From: Clostridiaceae bacterium
GTDB lineage: Bacteria > Bacillota > Clostridia > Saccharofermentanales > DTU023
Assembly: GCA_012839385.1 (NCBI GenBank)
Contig: DUNL01000193.1
Location: 1-37,323 of the forward strand
Length of the DNA: 37,323 nt
Reading direction: 5' to 3'
Within the stretch, counting starts at the first letter, position 1. The number at the start of each line of letters is the position of its first letter. The position numbers and the translations under genes are program-made. The notes beneath the pieces are model-generated. The model had not been told where the DNA came from, searched no databases, and worked only from the letters and a program-made list of their open reading frames with translations. Positions 24,286 to 33,066 of the stretch are shown here, in pieces.

Positions 24286-24828
24286 TTAATATTCAGGTTC
24301 AATCAATCCATAATTCCCGTCTAATCTTTTATAAACAAGATTCACCTTGCCGGTATCGGGATTAATAAATATGTGGAAGCTATGATTTAATAGCTCCATC
24401 TGTAAGACAGCCTCATTGGCATCCATAGGTGTAATCTCGAAGCTCTTGCGCCGAACAATTATCGGCATTTCCTCTACCTCTTCCGGTTCAACTCTACTCT
24501 CCAGATCGGCAAGATATTCTTTCATATAGCTAAATTTGCGAGATTGCTTTTTCATTCGCGTCTTATGCTTGCGGATCTGACCCTCAAGGATGTCAATCGC
24601 TCTTTCCAGAGCCATAATGCCTTCAGGGGCGGTAGCTTCAGCGCGGTAATAATGAGACCTTACCTTTATTGTCACTTCAGTTCGTATTTCATCGTGCTCA
24701 TGCTGGAAACGAATATTCGCGACCGCCTCATCACCAAAGAAGCGATGGAATTTGTTCATTTTGCTTTTTACTTTTTCCTGAAACTGCTCACCTATTTTCA
24801 TCCCTACGCCATGAATATTAAGAACCAT
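24286..24828 (-). CDS. hpf: Long-form ribosome hibernation promoting factor
   Basis: A 180-residue protein. The N-terminal S30AE domain (about 1-100) has the beta-alpha-beta pattern with basic helices (KVKSKMNKFHRFFGD, IDILEGQIRKHKTRMKKQSRK). The C-terminal dimerisation domain (about 122-178) has IVRRKSFEITPMDANEAVLQMELLNHSFHIF and the family end VYKRLDGNYGLIEP. Long HPF of Firmicutes joins two 70S ribosomes into inactive 100S dimers in slow growth. AAGGATG precedes the ATG. It is monocistronic by the look of the terminator behind it; a TATAAT-like -10 lies about 80 bases upstream, without a good -35. Confidence 0.96.
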   Translation of the reverse strand: MVLNIHGVGMKIGEQFQEKVKSKMNKFHRFFGDEAVANIRFQHEHDEIRTEVTIKVRSHYYRAEATAPEGIMALERAIDILEGQIRKHKTRMKKQSRKFSYMKEYLADLESRVEPEEVEEMPIIVRRKSFEITPMDANEAVLQMELLNHSFHIFINPDTGKVNLVYKRLDGNYGLIEPEY

Positions 24829-24937
24829 CGGTTACATCCTTTCTTGACCACGAAAGCAAACAGCTTGGGCCTGATAAATTTTTGAGAACAATCTAACGGT
24901 TACTTTATTATAGCTGATAAAGTGCTTTTAAGAAAAA

Positions 24938-25516
24938 CTATTCGTCATCAAGCGGAGATTTCTTGAGCAAGCTGCCACCAATTATAAAACATTCATGAAC
25001 TCCACTGCATTCATCGGCTCCCAGACAAATTTTGCTACGAGTCTCTTCACAAGCGATTACTGCTTGTATTTCTAATTCTTTATTCAAATCCAGGTCAGAA
25101 AAATCTAAACCTGTCCAACATGAAAAATCATTAGCATTAGGCAACTCACCTACTTTAAGAATTTCCCCCTCTGAAATTGTAAGCGGAAATTTGTCCTCGT
25201 CCATGGCATCCAAATATTCCATAGCGCGGGGCTCACAGATAAAAGCTTCCGGATTACAAGCTAGTGAATAATATGAAAAACGATAACCGGCCTCCTCCAA
25301 CTTGCGTCCGATAGCCAACACACACAATAAAGCTCGGTTTGCATCTGTAAGAACACAGCAAGGATCATCCAAACCCAGAACTTTAAAAGATGTGCGCTTT
25401 GCGCTTTTATACTTACTACAGCTATCTTTGCAACTGGCGGAGCGAGAAGAATCGTTATAGCAATCTCTCATGGTCAAAATTTCATCGTCTTCATGCCTTG
25501 TAGGGTCGTTCATCAT
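24938..25516 (-). CDS. Cys-rich ArsD-like protein
   Basis: A 192-residue cytoplasmic protein with 13 cysteines. The central part matches the ArsD pattern: a CC pair after a strand (LDDPCCVLTDANRALL), then LEEAGYRFSYYSLACNPEAF, where ArsD has LEEKGVEVERYNLAQNPQAF, then KFPLTISEGEILKVGELPNANDFSCW, matching ArsD's PLTLVDGEVVKTGRYPTNEEL. This is a thioredoxin-like fold. ArsD proteins carry As(III) to the ArsA pump ATPase and repress their operon. No arsA, arsB or arsR is near, and the family is about 110-120 residues. Here a Cys-rich N-terminal extension (about 50 residues) and a Cys-rich tail (about residues 155-180) are added, so this may handle a thiophilic metal or act as a redox protein. It is transcribed away from the OPT transporter across a 119-base gap. 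ATG with GAGG upstream; a second ATG directly follows. Confidence 0.6.
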   Translation of the reverse strand: MMNDPTRHEDDEILTMRDCYNDSSRSASCKDSCSKYKSAKRTSFKVLGLDDPCCVLTDANRALLCVLAIGRKLEEAGYRFSYYSLACNPEAFICEPRAMEYLDAMDEDKFPLTISEGEILKVGELPNANDFSCWTGLDFSDLDLNKELEIQAVIACEETRSKICLGADECSGVHECFIIGGSLLKKSPLDDE

Positions 25517-25635
25517 TAAACCTCATCGTATGTTAGTTAGCAGATTGTATCATTTGATAATTAATCACTACTATGACAATATACATATCGTAAGCACTTT
25601 GCGATTGCAAGCATAACAGAACAGGAGACGGAGTA

Positions 25636-27264
25636 ATGCAACAAAAGACACACTTTTCTTACGATGGTTTAACCTGGCGCTCAATACTATTAACTATTGC
25701 CGGCTCTATCTTAATCACCATTAGCTCAATGTATATCGCGTTGAAAATGAGTGCTCTCCCCTGGCCGACAATATTTGTAGCTATTTTGTCGATGTCTCTA
25801 TTAAAAATCGGTAGTAGTTTTTTTAAGAAGAAAACTACTTTACATGAGATAAACGTTACGCAGACAGGTATGTCTTCCGGAGCCATGGTAGCTGGAGGGA
25901 TTGCTTTTACCATTCCGGCATTATTTATCTCCGGTGTTTATGAACCATATGATCCTAAAACAATGCAGCTTTCTGCCTGGATGCTGCCTAAATTCTGGCC
26001 TGTCTTTCTGGTTTCACTGGCCGGTGTAGTCATCGGTACAGTATTATGCTGGGTCTATAGGCGTCGTAATATTGAAGAATTAGAGTTGGCTTATCCGATC
26101 GGAGCGGCTGCTGCCGACACCCTGACAGCGGGTGAAGCGGGAGGCGGTCAAGCGTTAATGCTGATTATTTCATTAGCCGTATCATCTGTCTTTACGGTAA
26201 TACGTGATGTCAAAGGCTGGATTCAAGCTCTCTACACCGGAAGCGTCAGTTTCTTCCCCGTGGCCATATATATGTCACCATTAGCTCTCGCCACCGGTTA
26301 TATTATCGGCTTTATACCGGCCTGCTACTGGTTTGTCGGCGCGCTGGTAGGCCTAATTATGCAGCAGGCCGGAATTTCCGATCACATCATCACGTCTGCT
26401 GTCGGTCTCATGGTAGGAGCCGGAATAGGCATTGTAATAAACTTTGTCAGCACCAGTATCGCTGACGCTAGGAAACGTCGTCTAAGTACCGGGAAAGGAC
26501 AACAGGCTAAGAAAAAAAGCCGGGGTGGTCTATATATGCTGATCGGTACAGCTTTGAGTTTTGTCATCTCCATCTGGGCCGGATTCTCGTTGCCCGTATC
26601 CTTGTTCACGATGGTGGGTGTAATTTTTGCCACTGCTATGTCTTCCGTTATTACCGGCCAAACCGGTATCAATCCGATGGAGATTTTTGGCATTATTATT
26701 TTATTGTCAATCCGTCTCTTAGTTACGGTCAGTGATGAACATGCTATTCTTATCGCTTGTTTAGTGGCTGTTGCCTGCGGCTATGCCGGAGACGCCATGA
26801 ACGACTATAAAACCGGTCATGTTCTCTCCTCCGACCCACGGGCTCAGTTTGTTACTCAGTTGTTAGGTGGTCTGGCCGGTGTTATTGTCGCTGTACCCGC
26901 TTTTTTTCTCATTATCGCTCAGTATGGAAATGTTGGCGCGGATACAGGCCTTCCTGCTGCCCAATCCCATAGTGTGGCCGCTATGGTAAGTGGCATCGGT
27001 GATCCTCTGATCTTTACCGCAGCTCTTTTAGCCGGTATGATTTTGTTTCTTCTGAAGGTTCCTTCCATGATCATCGGTATCGGCATGATCTTAGGACTAG
27101 GTATGTCAACCTCAATCTTCCTGGGCGGCATTGTTCAGCTGCTCATCTCCAGACTAAAATCGGATAAGATAAATATGGCGGGAAATATTATCGCGGCAGG
27201 GCTTCTGGGGGGCGAAGGCATAACTTCAACCATCATATCCATTGTGGCTATGTTGAAAGGATAA
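25636..27264 (+). CDS. OPT-family oligopeptide/metal-chelate transporter
   Basis: A 542-residue polytopic membrane protein, the only large gene on the + strand. NVTQTGMSSGAMVAGGIAFTIPALFISG at about residues 73-100 is the hallmark of the OPT family, and AYPIGAAAADTLTAGEAGG and DAMNDYKTGHVLSSDP are further conserved segments. There are about a dozen hydrophobic helices. OPT members import peptides or metal chelates by proton coupling; bacterial substrates are mostly unknown. The start ATG has AGGAGACGG upstream. It is shorter than most bacterial members (about 600-650 residues). Divergence from the Cys-rich ArsD-like gene suggests, without proving, a shared metal- or thiol-related role. Confidence 0.85.
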   Translation: MQQKTHFSYDGLTWRSILLTIAGSILITISSMYIALKMSALPWPTIFVAILSMSLLKIGSSFFKKKTTLHEINVTQTGMSSGAMVAGGIAFTIPALFISGVYEPYDPKTMQLSAWMLPKFWPVFLVSLAGVVIGTVLCWVYRRRNIEELELAYPIGAAAADTLTAGEAGGGQALMLIISLAVSSVFTVIRDVKGWIQALYTGSVSFFPVAIYMSPLALATGYIIGFIPACYWFVGALVGLIMQQAGISDHIITSAVGLMVGAGIGIVINFVSTSIADARKRRLSTGKGQQAKKKSRGGLYMLIGTALSFVISIWAGFSLPVSLFTMVGVIFATAMSSVITGQTGINPMEIFGIIILLSIRLLVTVSDEHAILIACLVAVACGYAGDAMNDYKTGHVLSSDPRAQFVTQLLGGLAGVIVAVPAFFLIIAQYGNVGADTGLPAAQSHSVAAMVSGIGDPLIFTAALLAGMILFLLKVPSMIIGIGMILGLGMSTSIFLGGIVQLLISRLKSDKINMAGNIIAAGLLGGEGITSTIISIVAMLKG

Positions 27265-27326
27265 AATATTTGTAGCTGATTAAAGATTAGTTTTCACAGA
27301 TACAAGAGATAGGGCAATTTTTACTA

Positions 27327-27352
27327 AGATATGTTCTCGCGCCGACATATCT
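27327..27352. terminator. Hairpin between convergent OPT and cdd genes
   Basis: AGATATGT and ACATATCT form an eight-pair stem around a ten-base GC-rich loop, between two genes that run towards each other. T-runs are poor on both sides, so this is only a candidate bidirectional terminator. Confidence 0.35.
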
Positions 27353-27393
27353 ATAATTCTCTCCGGCAAAGAACAAGACCCACGGCAGAACAA

Positions 27394-27828
27394 TTAACTG
27401 TCAATTTTGCTGAGATTGGTTGGTCCGAAATAGCGAGGCAGAATATCTTCCATAGTCAGTTCAACATAGCTGCGATCAGGACGCAGAGCCAAGAGCACAA
27501 AATCCGGACTGACAAACTCGGTCATAACCTGGCGACAGATGCCACAGGGTCTGGCAAAGTCATCATCATCCGTTATTACAGCCAGCATTTTAATTTGCCT
27601 GGCCCCCGATGCGATAGCGCAAAAGATGGCAGTTCGCTCCGCGCAATTAGTCGCGCCGTAACTGGAGTTCTCAATATTACAACCAAGATGAATTTCATCT
27701 CGGTCATCCAGCGCCGCCGCTCCTACCCGGAATTTAGAATACGGTACATAGGCTCTCTTCTGAGCCCGGAAGGCGCCTTCAATCAGTTTTTCTCTAATAT
27801 CGTCGTCAATATTTTGTGTCATCGCCAC
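27394..27828 (-). CDS. cdd: Cytidine deaminase
   Basis: A 144-residue zinc cytidine/deoxycytidine deaminase of pyrimidine salvage. The zinc ligands and catalytic Glu are in NCAERTAIF and the PCGICRQV pair; CNIENSSYGATN binds the ribose. YVPYSKFRVGAA is the typical N-terminal segment. The open frame begins at an ATG seven codons earlier, but GGAG lies inside that stretch, eight bases before the GTG at 27828, which is therefore preferred; an ATG two codons later is another option. The hairpin between it and gap looks like the gap terminator, so cdd probably has separate control. Confidence 0.93.
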   Translation of the reverse strand: MAMTQNIDDDIREKLIEGAFRAQKRAYVPYSKFRVGAAALDDRDEIHLGCNIENSSYGATNCAERTAIFCAIASGARQIKMLAVITDDDDFARPCGICRQVMTEFVSPDFVLLALRPDRSYVELTMEDILPRYFGPTNLSKIDS

Positions 27829-27856
27829 AATATCATCTCCAAACTGCAAATATAAA

Positions 27857-27882
27857 TAGAGGGAGCTAGATCGCTCCCTCTA
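27857..27882 (-). terminator. Intrinsic terminator after gap
   Basis: A perfect ten-pair stem, TAGAGGGAGC with GCTCCCTCTA, around a six-base loop. On the minus strand it is followed by TTTATATTT, 15 bases after the gap stop. It stands directly before cdd. Confidence 0.75.
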
Positions 27883-27897
27883 CATAGTTTTTAAAGC

Positions 27898-28974
<1,077 letters not shown>

Positions 28975-29030
28975 TTACTATTATCCATCCTTCCTCAAAA
29001 TAACTGATGATTACAAAAACAATCAGATCC

Positions 29031-29059
29031 ATTATAACCTAAGATAATCGGAGCAGAAA
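29031..29059 (-). promoter_or_regulatory. Candidate promoter of gap
   Basis: A perfect TATAAT (29031-29036) with a weak TTTCTG at 17 bases (29054-29059), 57 bases upstream of the gap ATG. The -10 is convincing, the -35 is not. Confidence 0.5.
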
Positions 29060-29139
29060 GGCAAGCAATGAAAAATCTATATGCAAGTATTAATTACCTA
29101 CTCTTTACAACAAACTATCTCTTCGAAAAGGAGTTAAAA

Positions 29140-29769
29140 TCATTCATATATAGCCTTATTAGATATGACGGGCAAAGAGAAAGCGCAGAGTAGGTAGAGT
29201 ATAATTGCGCTCATATTTTCTCCCAAAGAAATCTCCGCTTCGGTAAAAAAGAATGGAAACAAGGGTAGCTTGCCTCCACCCGCTATATTGATAACAGCAT
29301 AGGTAATCAGAAAGAAAACCGCTGCGCTGACGCTGGCCAAGGCCAACGCCAAAGTATATGACACGGCATACTGAAAGAGAATCGAGATTACAAGAATAAC
29401 TAACAAATCGATCGATATCATACCTAAAAAATGATAAACCGTTAAAGTGATGACTGTTATAAAAAATGTTGGCGCCAGAGTCAACAACGCGACCTTAAAT
29501 CTCATTCGGCGATTGATCTGTAGAAGCAGTTCCTTCTGCGGCCTCTCACAATAAGCCTTGAGAGCCGTAGCGGGATTGATTAAGGTTAGAATCGGAATTG
29601 TTATCTGGATATAGTTACGCAAATGTATTATGGCCATCTCTTTATCTGCTGATAAATAATAATAAATAATAAAAAGGGCGGGTAGTACTGCTCCCAGCAA
29701 CAAGACAGAAATAATACTGCCTTTACCCAGCGTCTTATACCAGAGTTTGTAGTGAGATTTAACCGGCAC
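29140..29769 (-). CDS. ABC exporter membrane subunit (six helices)
   Basis: A 209-residue integral membrane protein with about six hydrophobic helices and short loops, with no recognised named family. It overlaps the end of the ATPase gene by 11 bases, so it is very likely a permease for it. The chosen GTG at 29769 has AAGGA seven bases upstream; a TTG two codons earlier is too close to that site. The sequence LALALASVSAAVFFLITYAV and the charged loop CERPQKELLLQINRRMRFK resemble the cytoplasmic coupling regions of ABC-2 permeases, but this is by eye. The protein is intact although the other permease of the set is broken. Confidence 0.65.
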   Translation of the reverse strand: MPVKSHYKLWYKTLGKGSIISVLLLGAVLPALFIIYYYLSADKEMAIIHLRNYIQITIPILTLINPATALKAYCERPQKELLLQINRRMRFKVALLTLAPTFFITVITLTVYHFLGMISIDLLVILVISILFQYAVSYTLALALASVSAAVFFLITYAVINIAGGGKLPLFPFFFTEAEISLGENMSAIILYLLCAFSLPVISNKAIYE

Positions 29770-30613
29770 TGACAAATCCTTTCAAGAGCGAGATATACCC
29801 GTCCTCTATCACAGGCTGAACTCGGCTCGCTGCATAAGGCTCACTTTGTTTAGTCAAGATACGTAATTCGCGCTCACTATCTGTTTCAGTCTCCTTGATA
29901 ACAAAGGTATCGGCATCCGGGGAATATACAGAGGCCGGAACTACATAGACCAGACCCGCGGCCAGTTGCGCAAGTTCTGACTGAGTTCCCAAGAAAGCAA
30001 TCTTGCCTTCAAGAAGCACTATCACATGATCACATGTCGCCTCTATATCCTCAACAATATGTGTCGAAATCACGGTCAGTCTCGCTGGATCAGAAGCTTG
30101 GATTAATCGTTTAAACCGCAGTCTTTCCTCCGGATCAAGTCCGGCAGTCGGTTCATCAAACAGTCTGATCTTAGGGCAACCTAGAAGTGCCTGCGCTATC
30201 CCTAGACGGCGCACCATGCCGCCTGACAGCTTCCTCACCGGGTCATTAGCTCTATCTTCCAAATTCACAGCCTGTAAAGACTCAAGGACACTCTCCGCAA
30301 TAGTTGCTTGGGGAATCTTCTTCAGATGAGATAACAGACAGAGCATTTCAAAGGCCGTAAGATTATCAAGTAAGCCGAAATTTTGCGGCAGATAACTTAG
30401 TGGCAAGCAAAAATCAGATGTATCCTTATACGAAGAGAAGGTAATACTCTTCTTGCCTTCTGGATAGATCCCGGCAATACAGCGTAGAAGTGTTGTCTTG
30501 CCCGAGCCATTAGGACCTAGGAGGCCATAGACACCAGCGCCAAGTTCAAGAGACAGGTTTTCCAGAACTTTCTTGCGGCGAAAAGATTTGTTTAGATTTT
30601 CTATTTTTATCAT
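29759..30613 (-). CDS. ABC transporter ATP-binding protein (ABC-2 exporter type)
   Basis: A 284-residue ATPase. Walker A GLLGPNGSGKTTLLRC at about 32-47, Q-loop LPQNFGLLDNLTAFEML, signature LSGGMVRRLGIAQALL, Walker B RLFDEPTAGLDP and switch His in VISTHIVEDIEATCD are complete. This subclass powers export of drugs, peptides or lipids. The C-terminal 60 residues (after GKIAFLGTQSEL) form the usual accessory region. AGGAGG lies ten bases upstream of the ATG. It follows the broken large permease by 40 bases and precedes a small one, so the system once had two different membrane subunits. Confidence 0.9.
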   Translation of the reverse strand: MIKIENLNKSFRRKKVLENLSLELGAGVYGLLGPNGSGKTTLLRCIAGIYPEGKKSITFSSYKDTSDFCLPLSYLPQNFGLLDNLTAFEMLCLLSHLKKIPQATIAESVLESLQAVNLEDRANDPVRKLSGGMVRRLGIAQALLGCPKIRLFDEPTAGLDPEERLRFKRLIQASDPARLTVISTHIVEDIEATCDHVIVLLEGKIAFLGTQSELAQLAAGLVYVVPASVYSPDADTFVIKETETDSERELRILTKQSEPYAASRVQPVIEDGYISLLKGFVSAG

Positions 30614-30653
30614 CAGGAATGATCCTCCTCAACAGATTGGGATAGCCAATCGA

Positions 30654-32648
30654 TTACTCAGCATCTCGTAGATACTCCTTTTCAAGCTCCAGCAGAAATT
30701 CATCAACAGTGCGTTGATCGGCATCGTTATTGATATAAGACATGCAGGTACTGACTATTTCTTCACGCGCGACCCCCGGTTGCTCCAGAATGAAACCCAG
30801 ACGATAATATTTATCCTGTTTGAAAAAATCTTCAAATTCAGGCATTTCCTCTATCTCTGAAAGTATATAATCGAATTTCGCCTGAAAGAGTTCAGGTTTT
30901 TCTGTTAGGACATTGATCATAAAGTGCAGGTCATATTTCTGGGACAAAAACTGCCAGTTTTGAATCCTCTCTGCCAGATGCATAGCGCTACCACTAATCA
31001 TGAGATGGTCAGGTAGCAAGACAATCTGCTCATAAGGGCTGGGGAAATTCATATTGGGCATATAGGCGATGAATCCGGTATCTTGTAGCATAGGTTCAGC
31101 AGATAAAAGTGGTTGTATATTGTCCAGAAAATCCCTTCTGGGATTGCTGAAACAGGTGCCAAAATATGGATATAATACCCGTACTCCATCAAATTCTTCC
31201 TCCTTATATAGGCCGGAAAATAGTGAAATACCGTGCGCTTGACCGGAGAATTCATTTTCCCCGCTGGTAGGCAAATTACAGTAGACCTGATCTCGATAAG
31301 TGACTTGCAGCGTGAAGGAAAGCGGCTGCGATGGAAAGATAGGCTTAAAGCCGGCCAGTTCCTTATCATAGATGGCGTGTTGCCCCGGACGAGGATAATA
31401 GGCGAAATTAGCCGGTAGAAATATGCCCTGATCATTGGCAAAGTACTTTGCCCCATAGCCTTGATAGAGTAGACGCAGTTTCCCGGTTTCCGGTACAGGA
31501 TCAAGTATCTCAATGGTATCCAGTTCCTGACGAAAATCCAGCGGTCGGCCGGACTCATCTTGAACAGCCGTAACTTTAAAGCCGTGGTAAAGAGTCAGGA
31601 AAAAGGGCTCCTCAAGTTCGTGTCGATAAGTGACGCTGACATCTGCCCGTAATAGGCGACTGACAGAAAAACGCAGATCGTAAGATAAAATCTCAGTCGC
31701 GGTCTTTCTTTCCTTTTGTATATTCTCCATATAATAAATATCATCCGCACTGCCACTATCATATCTACCAAGATCCTTCATATTTACTATGGAGGCAGGA
31801 GAAATATGGATTAAGAATAAGACAACAGTCAGTGTCAGGCCGATAATTGATATGAGAGCCCGTCCCAGAGTCTTTTTCTTGAAGAAAAGGAACAGCATAA
31901 TAAGAAACAAGACAAAAAAGATCCAAACCAACATCTGAATAATAAGATAATTTTCAGCGGGATAGCCATAGCTATCCAGAAAATCCCAGTCTAATCCTCG
32001 GGGCCAGAGATCAAATAGTCCTATCACATGTACGGACATAGGTCCCAGAAAACCCGTATAGGATAAAAGCAGCCCGTATCCGAAACTGGTACTCAGAAGA
32101 AAAAAGACTAAAATAACCAGATAGGCGGTCAACCTGTTGCGAGAAAAAGATGTGGCCAGGCCGATAAGCGCTCACAGGAGGGGCAAAAGAAAATAATAAA
32201 TGAACTGGGATTTGAGTAGATAGAGCAGAAAACGCGGATAAACAAAGGCGAAATCGCGATTTAGGAAGAGCAGCAAAGCGGTAAAAAAGACAAAGATAAA
32301 GACTACCAGCTTAAAGAGAGTATAGGAAGTCCAAGCCAGATTTTTCTCGTAACCGTGTTCAATCGCCTCGACACTTTCCTCCAAATGTTTTCGTTTGAAC
32401 AGACTACTGTACTCGTAAGCAACCAGCATCATGCCCGCCATAATGATCGGCACATAAGTTAAAAAAACAGCTGAGTTAACAGTGGAGGCCTTACGGTGTT
32501 TATCTCATCATAAAATGTCTGATTACGAATTATCTCTCTGGCCAAGAAGAATAGTGTAGAAAAAAATCATCAGCAGTGTACCGGGGAGTACAAGGCGATC
32601 GCGATAAAAAAGTCTGGAATAATAACTACGGCAGGATCAAGTTTTCAT
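30654..32648 (-). pseudogene. Large ABC exporter permease, broken by stops and frameshifts
   Basis: The gene starts at ATG (32648) with GGAG upstream but meets TGA after three codons. The same frame continues with good permease sequence (SYYSRLFYRDRLVLPGTL, then LMIFFYTILL). A shift then moves it to another frame (AREIIRNQTFYDEI). A second shift brings it back (KASTVNSAVFLTYVPIIMAG) into a 93-codon open stretch with two helices, which ends at an in-frame TGA (32172-32174). The frame goes on unbroken as ALIGLATSFSRNRL and then about 490 residues with several helices and a large loop (residues about 130-480) of outer-face type. So at least two nonsense codons and two indels split what would be a protein of about 660 residues. 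The rest is well preserved, which points to recent decay. The long 3' fragment could still be translated from TTG 32132 or by read-through, but no convincing ribosome site is visible. Confidence 0.75.
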
Positions 32649-32710
32649 AGATAACTCCTATTAACGATCAGTGTAACCACGAGGCTTTAAAATTAAATAC
32701 TGAATAACTA

Positions 32711-32782
32711 TTACCAAAGCAGGTACAGCAACGCGACGATTAAACATTTTGCCAGCGATAATAGAGAATAATTACGTCTCAT
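32711..32782 (-). CDS. 23-residue membrane peptide ahead of the ABC locus
   Basis: A small open frame with a very strong ribosome site (GGAGGT, seven bases before ATG at 32782). It lies about 80 bases downstream of a near-consensus promoter and is first on the transcript that continues into the ABC exporter genes. The peptide begins MRRNYS, continues as one hydrophobic stretch (LLSLAKCLIVALLYLLW) with one Cys, and ends in TAA. It could be a membrane micro-protein, an exported signal or a leader regulating the locus. No similarity is recognised. Confidence 0.5.
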   Translation of the reverse strand: MRRNYSLLSLAKCLIVALLYLLW

Positions 32783-32860
32783 GCTATAACCTCCGTTCGA
32801 CTAGGAGCACATTAAGTGTAAATATTATTAAATAACGGACTAGCCCGGTTAATTGTATAG

Positions 32861-32889
32861 ATTATAATAGCATTTGTTGTTCGAGTCAA
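32861..32889 (-). promoter_or_regulatory. Near-consensus promoter of the ABC locus
   Basis: On the minus strand TTGACT (32884-32889), 17 bases, then a perfect TATAAT (32861-32866). It is the best promoter match in the window. Expected start is near 32854. Confidence 0.8.
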
Positions 32890-32920
32890 GTTTTTTTGTA
32901 ATAAGGTGTTATAACGTGGT

Positions 32921-32926
32921 TATAAT
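32921..32926 (+). promoter_or_regulatory. Possible -10 element of a divergent + strand promoter
   Basis: TATAAT reading on the + strand, 9 bases before AGGAGG of a micro-ORF. A weak TTGTAA lies 19 bases upstream. It is back to back with the ABC promoter. Confidence 0.35.
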
Positions 32927-32947
32927 TTTTCCCTAGGAGGGTAATCT

Positions 32948-32995
32948 GTGAACACTACTGACAATTATTCCGCGTTCGGTAAAAATACCCTATAG
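32948..32995 (+). CDS. 15-codon micro-ORF with perfect ribosome site
   Basis: GTG at 32948 is preceded by AGGAGG at seven bases. The frame encodes MNTTDNYSAFGKNTL and ends in TAG. The polar sequence has no membrane segment. Promoter, ribosome site and start are in correct order, which is unusual for chance in so short a space, but the product may be only the remnant of a deleted gene or a leader peptide. No gene follows on this strand. Confidence 0.3.
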   Translation: MNTTDNYSAFGKNTL

Positions 32996-33006
32996 TTGAC
33001 AAAAAA

Positions 33007-33040
33007 GCATCTTATGACATTTTCCAATGTCATAAGATGC
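33007..33040 (-). terminator. Strong terminator of the gcv operon
   Basis: A perfect 15-pair stem, GCATCTTATGACATT with its complement, around a four-base loop, then TTTTTT on the minus strand, 26 bases after the gcvPB stop. The stretch 32454-33066 holds the pseudogene's 5' part, two micro-ORFs, two promoters and this terminator. Confidence 0.92.
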
Positions 33041-33066
33041 TCGTAAAAAGTAAATTGATATAAGAA

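Noticed and set aside
27331-27855. 174-codon + strand frame opposite cdd
   Set aside because: It is the antisense of a clear cytidine deaminase, has no family pattern and no ribosome site.
29068-29193. 42-codon + strand frame with AAAGG upstream, between gap and the ABC permease
   Set aside because: Its 3' end overlaps the real permease in antisense, no promoter is visible and the composition looks random.
32172-32648. TGA read as tryptophan or selenocysteine in the ABC permease
   Set aside because: metN and gtrA end in TGA, so TGA is a stop here; frame changes are also present, and no SECIS-like hairpin was evident.
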